Under the pieces are notes generated by a model. It made no database searches. It was not told the origin of the DNA and saw nothing but the letters and a program-made list of their open reading frames with translations. From NCBI RefSeq assembly GCF_000423405.1, contig NZ_AUHX01000008.1:124001-188000 (forward strand): DNA of 64,000 nt. The letters are read 5' to 3'. Position numbers and translations under genes: made by a program. Shown one piece after another: positions 1 through 8,511 of this stretch (within the stretch, counting starts at the first letter, position 1; each line of letters opens with the position of its first letter). Source of the stretch: Mesonia mobilis DSM 19841. GTDB taxonomy: Bacteria; Bacteroidota; Bacteroidia; Flavobacteriales; Flavobacteriaceae.

Positions 1-75
1 TCCTTGAGCGATTTTGTTTTGTTCTTTTACTGCATCTGAAGACACGCCTCTATTTTTTTTGTTTTCTGAAAACAT
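1..75 (-). CDS. Bactofilin (polymer-forming cytoskeletal protein), N-terminal fragment
   Basis: Only the first 25 codons are inside the window, starting at an ATG at 75-73 and running off the left edge. The peptide begins MFSENKKNRG and ends NKIAQG. The charged tail followed by an N-x-I-A-x-G motif is how flavobacterial bactofilins lead into the beta-helical domain that polymerises into cytoskeletal filaments. The gene lies 11 bases downstream of the sprE-like gene on the same strand, an arrangement I recall from other Flavobacteriaceae. The assignment rests on this short motif and on context, since the core domain is not visible. Confidence 0.6.
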   Translation of the reverse strand, partial: MFSENKKNRGVSSDAVKEQNKIAQG

Positions 76-86
76 AATTCAATATT

Positions 87-2666
87 TTATTGAGATTGCT
101 TCGTTAAATAAGCATCTAAATTTTTATGTACTTGTATAATTTGATAGTTACTATCTGATATACTAAAGTTGGTATGTTCGATTTGATAATCTTCTTCCTT
201 CTCTAAAATCTTCCCAAAACCTTCTGCCCCTAATTTACTTTGCAAACCGTGCACAATTACAAAAAACTGTTGCGGCGTATAAAAATCGACCGAAGAATAA
301 AATTGATTTTCATAACCTTTATCGGCAATAGCCGCGTCTAATTTTTGCTGAAGCTCTAACGCCATTTCTTCCTTACCAACTTCGAAAGGATAAACTAAGT
401 AAAAAACAGCTTCATTCTCATTTTCTGTAAATGTGGTATTTTTTAATGCCGGCAACGATTGCTTTACAATTTGCTCGGCTTTTTTACCTTCTTCACTCTG
501 CGGATAGGTTAACGCTACGTAATTTAACGATTCTTCGTACGCTTTAAAACCTTCGTAACGACCTCTGGCAAATGCTTTGAGTAATTCAAATTTTGGCACA
601 ATATCTTCACCGGTAAAGAGATCGATATACTTTTTGGTGTCATCGATCACTTCTTTATACTTCTCGTCTTTATATTTTCTGTAAACTGAAGTATACACTG
701 CTTCAGGACTATTATTATCGTCTCTCAACGAACGCGGATTGCGTAGAATACTTGCGTAACGAGAATCTGGGTGTTCTGAAAGGATGTTCTGCTTCCATTT
801 TTCCATCATCGCCGTATTGCCGGTCGCTTCGTAAATCTTATATAAGTTGTATTTTGAAGGAAGTATTAAACGTTCCTGCGGATTGTTTTGCAATAAAGCT
901 TCTAGTTTATCTGAAGCCAAATCGTACTCTTTGAATTTCTCTTTATAAATTACCCCAAGTTGGTAGTACGCAAAGTTTCTGTCTTTCTTTAAACTATCGA
1001 TCACCTCAACATCTGATGGTATTTCTGAAATATAGTTTTGAGGATCAAAAGCCGGATCGTTTTCAATTTCAGCTAAATAAACTTCTTCTTCATCTACTTC
1101 TTCAACTTTTGCATTATTAGCCGCTTCAGAAGCGTAACGCCAATTATCTTTTAATTCAATTTCTCCCCAAGTTCTATAGAATTTTTGTAAACCTCGAGCA
1201 ACTTGTGTGTTGTTGTAAAAATAGAAACTAGAATTACTACTTCTGCTTCCGCCACCGGCGTTGCTGGCTTGTCTTCCGAATAAATTACCGGGATTGTTGG
1301 CTTTATTCTGAAATTCTCGTTTAGCTTCAGCAATGGCTTTTTCTTTCATTTCTGAAGTTACTTTTTCAAAATAAGAAAGTTGTTCTGCTTCAGACATATT
1401 TACCAAACTTAAAATACTGTCGTTGGTATTAGCAATGTCTTCGTATAAAATGACATCGTCTAAATTTTCTCGTTTTCTACGAATGCTTCTAAATTCTCGA
1501 GTACTTTCAGGAATGTTCATCATCACGCTATCGTAATACGCGCCGGCCTCTTTATATGCTGCCGCATCGAAATTGATGTTTCCTAAATTTAAATAATCGC
1601 GAGATTTTAAATAATTGTTTTGCTGCGGAACTTGTGCTCGCAAACTGTAATTATAAAATTCTACCGCGCCATCGATAGAGTCTGTGTTTTTATAATATTC
1701 ACCCACCTGATAGTTGATGATATCTAAAAAAGGTCGATTTTCTCTGTTTTCAAGCATATCATTCATCAACTCCATAAAAGCCAAACGATCACCTTCATCG
1801 TAATCGAAGTTTTTAGCTTTTTCCATATAAGCGTTGATCATATACGATCGTGGTGATTTTCTATTTAAAGCAATTACTTGATCGAAAGCTTTGTTTGCAC
1901 TATCTCTTTGCCCTAAACGATCGTAAATTTGACCTTTGATAAACAAATACCTTCCTTTTTCTTCGTTAGAATCGGTAAACTCAATCGCGTTGTTTAAAGG
2001 AGCAATGGCATTTTCTTTTTCATCTAAATTTAAATAGGCTTGCGCCATAGCGGCAGAAGCATCGGCTAGATCTTCATCTTCAAATTCTATATGCTCATCA
2101 AATAATTTTTTAAGGTTTTGTAGCGCCAATTCGCTATTGCCCATTCGCATGTAAGTTTTTTCTCGCCAAACTTTTGCGGTAACTATACGATCACTTTCAG
2201 GATAATCGGTAAGAATATAGTTGAAAGCTTCTAAGGCCGGAAAAAATCGCTGATCGAAATATCGCGCTTTCCCTAAAAGTAGAAAAGCTTCATCCATTTG
2301 CGGATTGTATTCTTCTCCCGCAATACGCATATTGTGTTTTTGGATAGCTTTGGTCGCTTTATCTTCTGCTCTTTGAAAGTTCGCGTTTTTAGTTTCGCCC
2401 GGTTTATTGGTTTCTTCTTCTACCTGCATGCGCTCGATCGGTAAAATTTCCCAATAATTATCTTTATAATTCTGAGCAAGTTCTGCTTTGCCGGCAGCTA
2501 ATGCTAAATTACCGTTATAAATAATATTGTAATAAGCACCCATCGCATGAAAATTGCGATTTAGCCATTTATCTTTCTTTCTAGAACAAGACGCAAGAAT
2601 GGCTATAGCCAAAACGGCCAAGCAAAAATGAACGGCTGTAGAAAAGTTGTTATTCTTCAAATTCAT
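87..2666 (-). CDS. sprE: SprE/PorW-like TPR lipoprotein of type IX secretion and gliding
   Basis: This 859-residue lipoprotein has a signal peptide with lipobox L24-A-S-C27, so it should be anchored in the cell envelope and face the periplasm. The motif NRNFHAMGAYYNIIYNGNLA just after the lipidation site is characteristic of the SprE/PorW family. The rest is a long series of tetratricopeptide-like helical repeats (recognisable around residues 120-400 and 560-720) with a Ser/Asn-rich linker near 470-490. In Flavobacterium and Porphyromonas, SprE/PorW is needed for type IX protein secretion and gliding; it links the outer-membrane and motor parts of the machine. The length fits the family. The gene is followed closely by a bactofilin start. 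No other gld/spr/por gene is in the window. Confidence 0.85.
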   Translation of the reverse strand: MNLKNNNFSTAVHFCLAVLAIAILASCSRKKDKWLNRNFHAMGAYYNIIYNGNLALAAGKAELAQNYKDNYWEILPIERMQVEEETNKPGETKNANFQRAEDKATKAIQKHNMRIAGEEYNPQMDEAFLLLGKARYFDQRFFPALEAFNYILTDYPESDRIVTAKVWREKTYMRMGNSELALQNLKKLFDEHIEFEDEDLADASAAMAQAYLNLDEKENAIAPLNNAIEFTDSNEEKGRYLFIKGQIYDRLGQRDSANKAFDQVIALNRKSPRSYMINAYMEKAKNFDYDEGDRLAFMELMNDMLENRENRPFLDIINYQVGEYYKNTDSIDGAVEFYNYSLRAQVPQQNNYLKSRDYLNLGNINFDAAAYKEAGAYYDSVMMNIPESTREFRSIRRKRENLDDVILYEDIANTNDSILSLVNMSEAEQLSYFEKVTSEMKEKAIAEAKREFQNKANNPGNLFGRQASNAGGGSRSSNSSFYFYNNTQVARGLQKFYRTWGEIELKDNWRYASEAANNAKVEEVDEEEVYLAEIENDPAFDPQNYISEIPSDVEVIDSLKKDRNFAYYQLGVIYKEKFKEYDLASDKLEALLQNNPQERLILPSKYNLYKIYEATGNTAMMEKWKQNILSEHPDSRYASILRNPRSLRDDNNSPEAVYTSVYRKYKDEKYKEVIDDTKKYIDLFTGEDIVPKFELLKAFARGRYEGFKAYEESLNYVALTYPQSEEGKKAEQIVKQSLPALKNTTFTENENEAVFYLVYPFEVGKEEMALELQQKLDAAIADKGYENQFYSSVDFYTPQQFFVIVHGLQSKLGAEGFGKILEKEEDYQIEHTNFSISDSNYQIIQVHKNLDAYLTKQSQ

Positions 2667-2774
2667 TAAGTATTAGCTATTTGAATAACTAAGAAATCAC
2701 CATTTTAGTATGGTAGTGCGTAAAAATACGTTTCTTTAGAAGAATTTAAAGAATATCGTAGAGATTTTTGAATT

Positions 2775-3470
2775 CTACTTGTTAAAATACGCTTCTAATT
2801 CTTCTAAAGTGGCTTGACTGGTTTGGATGTCTTTTACCGTTTCACCTTTATCTAAAACCACGATTCGCTTACAAACTTCGGTGACGTGAATAAGATCGTG
2901 ACTCGAAATTAAAATGGTAGTTCCGGTATTTTCATCTAGATCTTTAATGATCTTCTTTAACCGAATTTGGGTAGTCGGGTCTAAATTAGCAAAAGGTTCA
3001 TCTAAAATTACTACATCCGGTTTCCCGATGAGTGCAGCGATGATGCCGGCTTTTTTCTGATTTCCTTTCGAGAGATCTCGTAAGTATTTCTTTTTCTGAA
3101 GAATTTCATCATTAAAAAAATCTTCATATTGTTTTAGAAATTCATCAACATCGGCTTTGGTTTGGCCGCGCAGATCGCCAATAAAGTAAAAATATTCTTC
3201 TGCAGTAAGGTAACCGATTAGAAAACTTTCATCAATAAAAGAAGAGGTAAAGGGTTTCCACTCTTCACTTTCACTAACAATAATATTCTTGTTCTTAATG
3301 TAACCGCTTGAAGGCTGAATTAGATCAAGCAACAAACTAAAAAATGTGGTTTTTCCCGCTCCGTTATTTCCTACTAAGCCAAAACTTTCACCTGCAGGAA
3401 TATCTAAATTCTCTATATTTAAAACGGTCACGCCGTTATAACTTTTACTTAAATTACTTACACTTATCAT
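2775..3470 (-). CDS. ABC transporter ATP-binding protein
   Basis: A 231-residue ATPase with all ABC hallmarks: Walker A GNNGAGKTT (34-42), a degenerate signature LSKGNQ (133-138) in place of LSGGQ, and Walker B VVILDEP (153-159). A switch histidine is visible in ISSHD. It is the last gene of a four-gene minus-strand run (PadR regulator, membrane protein, DUF5687-like permease, ATPase) and lies 6 bases after the permease. It should energise that permease at the inner membrane. The substrate is unknown. Such PadR-linked ABC sets often export drugs or peptides or respond to envelope stress, but nothing in the sequence decides this. Confidence 0.88.
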   Translation of the reverse strand: MISVSNLSKSYNGVTVLNIENLDIPAGESFGLVGNNGAGKTTFFSLLLDLIQPSSGYIKNKNIIVSESEEWKPFTSSFIDESFLIGYLTAEEYFYFIGDLRGQTKADVDEFLKQYEDFFNDEILQKKKYLRDLSKGNQKKAGIIAALIGKPDVVILDEPFANLDPTTQIRLKKIIKDLDENTGTTILISSHDLIHVTEVCKRIVVLDKGETVKDIQTSQATLEELEAYFNK

Positions 3471-3476
3471 CGTGAT

Positions 3477-4952
3477 TTATTTTTTCTCGCTAAAAGCAGC
3501 GATGGTTTTGTATTTCTGTTTTTGGTACACTTTTTCAATTTGATTCAGGAAGAAATTAGTAAACGCCAAGCCTAAAACTCCGGAAACGGCCAAACAAATA
3601 ATTCCCGTTTCAAAATTGATAAACTTATAAGGCAAATAGAAAATGAGCATTGGCCCAAAAATTTTTGGCAGCGCAATAAGCAATTGCGTTGGATTAAAAC
3701 CCTGCGTATTGCTAAAGGCTTTTGCTTTTACGTTTAACTCCATCGGCACTTGATTTAAAACACCGCCATACAATGTGATAAACGAGTTAAGCCCCATATT
3801 AAATAATGCTCCGGCAGCGATCATCCCAAAAATATCCCAACCAAAATAAATATAAGGCGTACTTAAGATGAAAGAAATGACAACGGCAACCACCATTAAC
3901 GACCATTTTGACTTTAAATATTCTCGATACGGAATATTCTGACTCATTAATAATTTATAATATTCACTATCCCAAGAAGGTACCAATTGCCCAAAAGACA
4001 TTAAAAAACCGCCGGTCACAAACATAGAAGCAAAAGCTAAAAATGCCGGCATATCTTGATAAGATTCTTGTGGGTAAAAAATGAGTCCGTAAAACAGAAA
4101 CAGAAACGACATAAACAGAACTTGCTTGGGTCGCTTGTTTCTAATGATCATTCGGACGTCATTTTTTAAGAAAGGAGCTACTTTCCCAAAACGATTTAAC
4201 CAGGTTAACTCTTGTGTATGTACTTCTTTTGTTTCTTTTGAAATAGCGCCATCGAGGTAAAAATCTTTTCGAACAAATTTGAAGTTGAAGCGATACAACA
4301 TCACCATTAACAATAACGGAATAATCACTGCATAAGGCTTTTCATAAATTGTATTGAAAAAATAACCTGCCGGTTCTGTAATCGAATACACCTGGTAATA
4401 CTGAAGCAAGCCTGCTGCGACTAATACGGTTAGGATTCCGTAAAAAACCTTATTGTTTTTATTCAGTAAAAAATTAAGGTAGTTAATCGATAAGGTGAAA
4501 AACAACATCGAAAAGAACCAAGCTACCACATTGATTACCGCATAGTCTCCATTTACCAAAGACGTTATAGAAAATGGTAAAAAGAAAAACATGGGTAGAA
4601 AATTGAAAAACGATACCGAGGTTTTCCCTAATAAAAAGTGAATAACCGTACTGCGTTTAATCGGGATCACCATATATGGTTTAATATTGAGCACCGGTAA
4701 TTGTTGCAAGAAATAGCGAAAAACCATATCGGCTAAAAACCAATAGATCACAAAGTTATTTACCACGGTAATCGGATCTTTATCGGGCATAAATTTTTGA
4801 ATCCCGAAATAACCGGCAACTCCCATAAAGGCCGCCATCCCAATAAAATATAAAGCTCCTAATGCGAGTAAAATTTTTATCGCGATTCCTTTTTGAAAAT
4901 AGGAAGAACGCGAAAACTGTTTCCACTCGAGAGCGATAAAGCGTTTAAACAT
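3477..4952 (-). CDS. DUF5687-like ABC transporter permease
   Basis: A 491-residue polytopic membrane protein with about 10-12 hydrophobic segments. It has the amphipathic N-terminus MFKRFIALEWKQFSRSSYFQ, typical of ABC-2-like permeases of the Bacteroidota DUF5687 family. The ATPase gene follows 6 bases downstream, so the two very likely form one transporter. A soluble stretch near residues 235-270 separates two membrane halves. The gene is preceded by the HAAS-like membrane protein and a PadR regulator, which suggests inducible expression. The substrate is unknown. The family name is from memory of the sequence pattern; the permease role is inferred from topology and neighbours. Confidence 0.75.
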   Translation of the reverse strand: MFKRFIALEWKQFSRSSYFQKGIAIKILLALGALYFIGMAAFMGVAGYFGIQKFMPDKDPITVVNNFVIYWFLADMVFRYFLQQLPVLNIKPYMVIPIKRSTVIHFLLGKTSVSFFNFLPMFFFLPFSITSLVNGDYAVINVVAWFFSMLFFTLSINYLNFLLNKNNKVFYGILTVLVAAGLLQYYQVYSITEPAGYFFNTIYEKPYAVIIPLLLMVMLYRFNFKFVRKDFYLDGAISKETKEVHTQELTWLNRFGKVAPFLKNDVRMIIRNKRPKQVLFMSFLFLFYGLIFYPQESYQDMPAFLAFASMFVTGGFLMSFGQLVPSWDSEYYKLLMSQNIPYREYLKSKWSLMVVAVVISFILSTPYIYFGWDIFGMIAAGALFNMGLNSFITLYGGVLNQVPMELNVKAKAFSNTQGFNPTQLLIALPKIFGPMLIFYLPYKFINFETGIICLAVSGVLGLAFTNFFLNQIEKVYQKQKYKTIAAFSEKK

Positions 4953-4998
4953 AAAAAATTGGTTTGTTTATAGATAAGTATAAATGTAACCAAAAATG

Positions 4999-5703
4999 TT
5001 ACACTTTTTCTAGTTTCATTTCCGGGTAAACGCGATGTAAAATTTCTTCTTTTTTCGCCGGTAAAATTCTAAAGACAATATAATGTAAAATAAAGCTGAA
5101 GGTGATGAGTAACGCAAAAACGACTGCAAAATATTGATATGGCAGCGTCTTCTCTGCTACCCAATACCATTGCCAAGGTGAAATAACAAAACCACCAACA
5201 CCTCTTCCCATATTTAAAAATACGTGTTCTAAAAGATAGTATTTCCCTTCACGTTGTTTCCTTCTTTGTTTCGATATCTTCTGTAATTGTATCAACCTGT
5301 AAAAAACATAGATTATTTCTAACACAAGAATACTTGCCACAATAACAAACCCTATTTCCTTTTGAAGTAGTAAAAAAGAAAACAACCAAATCGAAAAAGC
5401 TACGATAATTACCTTCGGAAGCTTTAAAAACTGAAGTGCCTCTTTTTTCACCAGTTGAAAATAGCGCTTTTGCATAGCTTGTTGGCGTTCTTCTACCACA
5501 TCTGAGAAACCAAAAATTCCGAATTTCTTGAATTCTTTTTGCAATAGTGTCTCAAAATTTTGATGAGGATCTTTTTGCCAATGTTTTTCGATCGCAGAAG
5601 CTAAATGATCGACCAACTCGGTTTGCACGTCGTAATATTCAACATAATGTTGGCGCGTAAACTCGTACAAACGCACTACTTGTTCAGCTGAAAGATTTTT
5701 CAT
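4999..5703 (-). CDS. Membrane protein with N-terminal HAAS-like domain, PadR partner
   Basis: A 234-residue protein with a soluble helical N-terminus (about 1-90, containing YDVQTELVDHLASAIEKHW) and four membrane segments (about 98-115, 118-137, 190-205 and 210-225). The N-terminus resembles the small helical domain found in membrane proteins encoded next to PadR regulators (HAAS-type). Its start codon overlaps the stop of the PadR gene in an ATGA arrangement, implying translational coupling. A likely role is sensing or modulating the transporter encoded just downstream, but no enzymatic motif is visible. I do not recognise a specific family beyond this architecture. Confidence 0.6.
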   Translation of the reverse strand: MKNLSAEQVVRLYEFTRQHYVEYYDVQTELVDHLASAIEKHWQKDPHQNFETLLQKEFKKFGIFGFSDVVEERQQAMQKRYFQLVKKEALQFLKLPKVIIVAFSIWLFSFLLLQKEIGFVIVASILVLEIIYVFYRLIQLQKISKQRRKQREGKYYLLEHVFLNMGRGVGGFVISPWQWYWVAEKTLPYQYFAVVFALLITFSFILHYIVFRILPAKKEEILHRVYPEMKLEKV

Positions 5704-6038
5704 CCTAAACTTGGTTTTGGGTTCACAATACCTTGTATGGTTTCAATAAAACGCTCTAATTCTTCAATCCGGCTTACTTTTTCTTGGTTTCCGGCTTGCG
5801 TGAGTTTGTAGTATTTTCGTAATCGGTTATCTACTCGTTGCATTTCAACTTCTAAAAAACCATTGGCTTCTAACTTGTGCAAAGCCGGGTAAAGCGCGCC
5901 TTCTGTAATGGTTAATTCGCCTTGTGTAAGCTCTTTTACTTTTTGGGTAATCTCGTAACCATACATTTTATGAGTTTCTGCTAACAGCTTCAGAATAATA
6001 GTTGAAAGACTCCCTTTATATAATTTTGAATTAGACAT
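5700..6038 (-). CDS. PadR-family transcriptional regulator
   Basis: A 112-residue winged-helix protein. The pattern of an early helix (LYKGSLSTIILKLLAE), then YGYEITQKV, then EGALYPALHKLEANGFLEVE is diagnostic for PadR. PadR proteins are mostly dimeric repressors released by small hydrophobic ligands or other cues. This is the first gene of the PadR-membrane protein-permease-ATPase operon, so it probably autoregulates that operon. A promoter-like TATGTTTG element and a perfect TTATGCATAA palindrome lie just upstream and may be the control region. The C-terminus is short, as in the simple PadR-s1 subfamily. Confidence 0.9.
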   Translation of the reverse strand: MSNSKLYKGSLSTIILKLLAETHKMYGYEITQKVKELTQGELTITEGALYPALHKLEANGFLEVEMQRVDNRLRKYYKLTQAGNQEKVSRIEELERFIETIQGIVNPKPSLG

Positions 6039-6059
6039 TTTGCCGATTTAATTTCAACC

Positions 6060-6067
6060 CAAACATA
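6060..6067 (-). promoter_or_regulatory. Putative -7 element of the PadR-ABC operon
   Basis: Read on the minus strand this is TATGTTTG, a full match to the Bacteroidota -7 consensus TAnnTTTG, about 22 bases before the PadR start codon. No convincing -33 TTTG box is seen, so this is a motif-based call only. Confidence 0.4.
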
Positions 6068-6077
6068 CATAATTTTC

Positions 6078-6087
6078 TTATGCATAA
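6078..6087. promoter_or_regulatory. Candidate PadR operator palindrome
   Basis: TTATGCATAA is a perfect 10-base palindrome immediately upstream of the PadR operon -7 element, between divergently transcribed genes. PadR regulators bind AT-rich inverted repeats near their own promoter, so position and symmetry fit an operator. In AT-rich DNA a 10-base palindrome can also arise by chance. Confidence 0.3.
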
Positions 6088-6141
6088 AAAACTTAGGTAT
6101 TATATTTTTAAGTAAAATGTTTTAAAAAGCACCTGACTTTG

Positions 6142-6149
6142 TATTTTTG
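6142..6149 (+). promoter_or_regulatory. Putative -7 element of the reductase gene
   Basis: TATTTTTG matches the Bacteroidota -7 consensus TAnnTTTG and ends 14 bases before the ATG at 6164, leaving a very short leader. The expected -33 box is weak (TGTTTT). Confidence 0.4.
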
Positions 6150-6163
6150 CTGAAAAATTTTAC

Positions 6164-7216
6164 ATGAAGAACTTTCATTCCTTAACTATAAAAGAGGTCG
6201 TTCGAGAAACGCCAAAATCGGTTAGTATCGTTTTTAATGTACCGGAAGATTTAAAAGACACTTTTAAATTTACAGCCGGTCAATACATTACCATTAAAAA
6301 AGAAATCGACGGCGAAGAATTAAGACGTTCGTATTCTATTTGTTCTACGCCCAACAGCGGAGAGTTAAAAGTTAGTGTAAAAGAAGTGGCCGATGGTCGA
6401 TTTTCATCCTACGCGAACAATGAGCTAAAAGCCGGAGATAGCCTAGAAGTATACTTGCCAGAAGGGAAGTTCACCTTTACTCCATCTGCAGATGCCGGTC
6501 ACAGAACATACGCTGCATTTGCTGCCGGTAGCGGAATTACCCCGGTAATGTCAATCATAAAAACGGCTTTAACCGAAGAAGAACACAGCAAATTTGTGTT
6601 GGTTTACGGTAATAGAACTCCGGAAGAAACCATCTTTTTTAAAGAACTTTTAGAATTACAAGCCAGCTACCCAGATCGTTTTTTTGTAGAGTTTGTTTAT
6701 AGTCGTACCCAAAATGAAAATTCTTTCTTCGGAAGAATCGAGCGCAGCACGGTAAATTTTGTGATGAAAAACAAGTTTAAAGGTCATAATTTTAGCGACG
6801 TTTATCTTTGCGGGCCTGAAGAGATGATCGATCTTGTTTCTGAAGTTTTACAGGAAAACAACCTTCCTAAAGAAAATATTCATTTTGAATTATTTAGCTC
6901 TAGCGAAGAAGGTGAAGTAGAAACGGTTCTCGAAGGAAAAACGCAGATCACCGTGATGGTTGATGATGAAGAAACCACCTTCGTGATGGATCAAAAAACA
7001 AGAATTCTCGACGCAGTACTCAATCAAGATCTAGACGCGCCATATTCTTGTCAAGGTGGTATTTGCAGTTCTTGTATTGCGAGAATTACCGAAGGAAAAG
7101 CAGAAATGGCAAAAAATCAAATTTTAACTGATGATGAAGTTGAAGAAGGCTTAACCTTAACTTGCCAAGCGCACCCTACTACTCCAACAATTAGAATTGA
7201 TTATGATGATGTGTAA
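6164..7216 (+). CDS. Ferredoxin-NADP reductase-type flavoprotein with C-terminal 2Fe-2S (PaaE-like)
   Basis: A 350-residue three-domain reductase. The N-terminal FAD-binding barrel contains RRSYSICSTP, the middle NAD(P)H domain contains AAGSGITPVMSII, and the C-terminal plant-type ferredoxin domain has cysteines C296, C301, C304 and C334 in a C-x4-C-x2-C...C pattern. This is the layout of PaaE, the electron-transfer subunit of phenylacetyl-CoA epoxidase, and of related oxygenase or desaturase reductases. It transfers electrons from NAD(P)H through FAD to the iron-sulfur cluster in the cytoplasm. No oxygenase or phenylacetate gene accompanies it. It is a single-gene unit ended by a strong hairpin, so its partner is encoded elsewhere and may not be PaaABC. 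Confidence 0.85.
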   Translation: MKNFHSLTIKEVVRETPKSVSIVFNVPEDLKDTFKFTAGQYITIKKEIDGEELRRSYSICSTPNSGELKVSVKEVADGRFSSYANNELKAGDSLEVYLPEGKFTFTPSADAGHRTYAAFAAGSGITPVMSIIKTALTEEEHSKFVLVYGNRTPEETIFFKELLELQASYPDRFFVEFVYSRTQNENSFFGRIERSTVNFVMKNKFKGHNFSDVYLCGPEEMIDLVSEVLQENNLPKENIHFELFSSSEEGEVETVLEGKTQITVMVDDEETTFVMDQKTRILDAVLNQDLDAPYSCQGGICSSCIARITEGKAEMAKNQILTDDEVEEGLTLTCQAHPTTPTIRIDYDDV

Positions 7217-7249
7217 GTAGCGAAAAGCTTAAAGACATATAATTTATAG

Positions 7250-7285
7250 AAAATCGCCTTTCTTAATTGATTGGCGATTTTTTTT
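7250..7285. terminator. Rho-independent terminator, probably bidirectional
   Basis: AAAATCGCC (7250-7258) pairs with GGCGATTTT (7273-7281), followed by a T run. It lies between the convergent reductase and GT9 genes, and its T run touches the GT9 stop codon, so it can serve both strands. Confidence 0.8.
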
Positions 7286-8384
7286 ATAAAACTTCCAGAA
7301 TAACTTTTAAAACCCTTTCTACCTCAATACTTTTCATCACCTCATCGTAACCATCTACTTGTTTATTACCGTAAATAGAAGTAGGTAAAAGTGGGTGTTT
7401 TTTTAGATCAGGTAAGATCTGTTGTTCCGGTTTTTGCTGAAATGGTGCAAATCCCGCAAACGGATGCGTTGCTCCCCAAATCGTAATTACCGGTACATTA
7501 TATATCGCTGCTAAATGTCCGTTACCACTATCCATCGAAAGCATCAAGTCTAAATTCGAAACGGTTTGCAGCTCTTCTTTAAAGCTCAGTTTTCCAATCA
7601 CACAAAAAACATTTGTATAGTTCTCGGCAAGCTTTTCTAATTGTTCTTGTTCATTTTTGCCTCCGCCAAAAAGTAAAATATCGTATAGATTCGTTTCATC
7701 TAAACGAGCAATCACTTTTTCCATTTGAGTAAGCGGATACATTTTAGGCTCGTGTGCTGCAAAAGGTGCAATCCCGATCCATTTTCGAGGTTGCTTTAGC
7801 TTTTCTTTTATTACCTGCGGAAGCGGATGCTTATTTACGACAACCGAATGGTTTAAATCGACTGGAAAATTTAACTCTGCAAATACATCGGCGTAACGCT
7901 GATGCGTGCTTTTTAATGGTCGAATTGTCTTTGGCTGAAGTTTAGTAAGCTCCTTCTTCTCTGCTCTACCTTTATGAATTACTGCAGATTTTATTCCGAA
8001 GAAAAAGAAGAATAAACGCAGAATTTTAGTGCGTAATACATTGTGAAGATCGGCCACGGCATCAAGCTGAAGTGAACTCAATTCATTTGCCAATTTAAAT
8101 AGACCAAAAATGCTTTTATATTTTTGCTTTACATTGGCAGTAACAATTTTTACACCGGGAACTTCTTCAAAAATGGGTTTAAAAAAAGGTTTGGTTAATA
8201 CCGTTATCTTTAAATCGGGATAAGTTTTTACCAACCGCTGCAAAACAGGAACTGTCATCGCCACATCACCCATGGCAGAAAATCGAATGACTAATAAATG
8301 AAAAGAAGCTTCTTCCTTATCGTTCAGTAAAGAAGAAGCGTTTCTTTTTTTTGAAGTATTTCCCATTTCACTTGAAATTATCAT
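7284..8384 (-). CDS. Glycosyltransferase family 9 (heptosyltransferase-like)
   Basis: A 366-residue cytoplasmic glycosyltransferase of the GT-B fold. It has the family opening LLVIRFSAMGDVAMTVPVL (after an unusual 28-residue polar extension) and the C-terminal donor-site motif SMDSGNGHLAAIYNVPVITIWGA shared with ADP-heptose:LPS heptosyltransferases. In Bacteroidota such genes take part in lipid A-core assembly. A DUF4254 gene lies just upstream on the same strand, a pairing that recurs in the phylum as I recall it. The N-terminal extension may indicate a later true start, for example the Met at residue 7. The exact sugar donor cannot be read from sequence. Confidence 0.85.
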   Translation of the reverse strand: MIISSEMGNTSKKRNASSLLNDKEEASFHLLVIRFSAMGDVAMTVPVLQRLVKTYPDLKITVLTKPFFKPIFEEVPGVKIVTANVKQKYKSIFGLFKLANELSSLQLDAVADLHNVLRTKILRLFFFFFGIKSAVIHKGRAEKKELTKLQPKTIRPLKSTHQRYADVFAELNFPVDLNHSVVVNKHPLPQVIKEKLKQPRKWIGIAPFAAHEPKMYPLTQMEKVIARLDETNLYDILLFGGGKNEQEQLEKLAENYTNVFCVIGKLSFKEELQTVSNLDLMLSMDSGNGHLAAIYNVPVITIWGATHPFAGFAPFQQKPEQQILPDLKKHPLLPTSIYGNKQVDGYDEVMKSIEVERVLKVILEVL

Positions 8385-8479
8385 AGTATCAAATTAATCA
8401 TCTTGCTATAAAACCTGAAGATTGAAAAAGTTTGATTCAAGCATCTCATTTTCAGCCTAATTTTCACAAATCAAAAATG

Positions 8480-8506
8480 AGCTTCCGTGTCAAACACAGA
8501 ATGACG
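8480..8506. repeat. Short imperfect inverted repeat, possible dispersed intergenic element
   Basis: The core TTCCGTGTcaaACACaGAA, continuing into ATGACG, forms a small stem-loop between the DUF4254 and GT9 genes. Elements built around this type of 'CATTCYGTG...CACGGAAGC' sequence are scattered between genes in many Bacteroidota genomes as I recall. Only one copy is visible in this window. Confidence 0.35.
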
Positions 8507-8511
8507 CAAAA

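Noticed and set aside
752-934. Plus-strand reading frame opposite sprE
   Set aside because: It lies antisense within a strongly supported gene and its translation resembles no protein. The same holds for the other antisense frames, for example 19040-19309, 27536-27883, 44753-45082 and 52536-52847.
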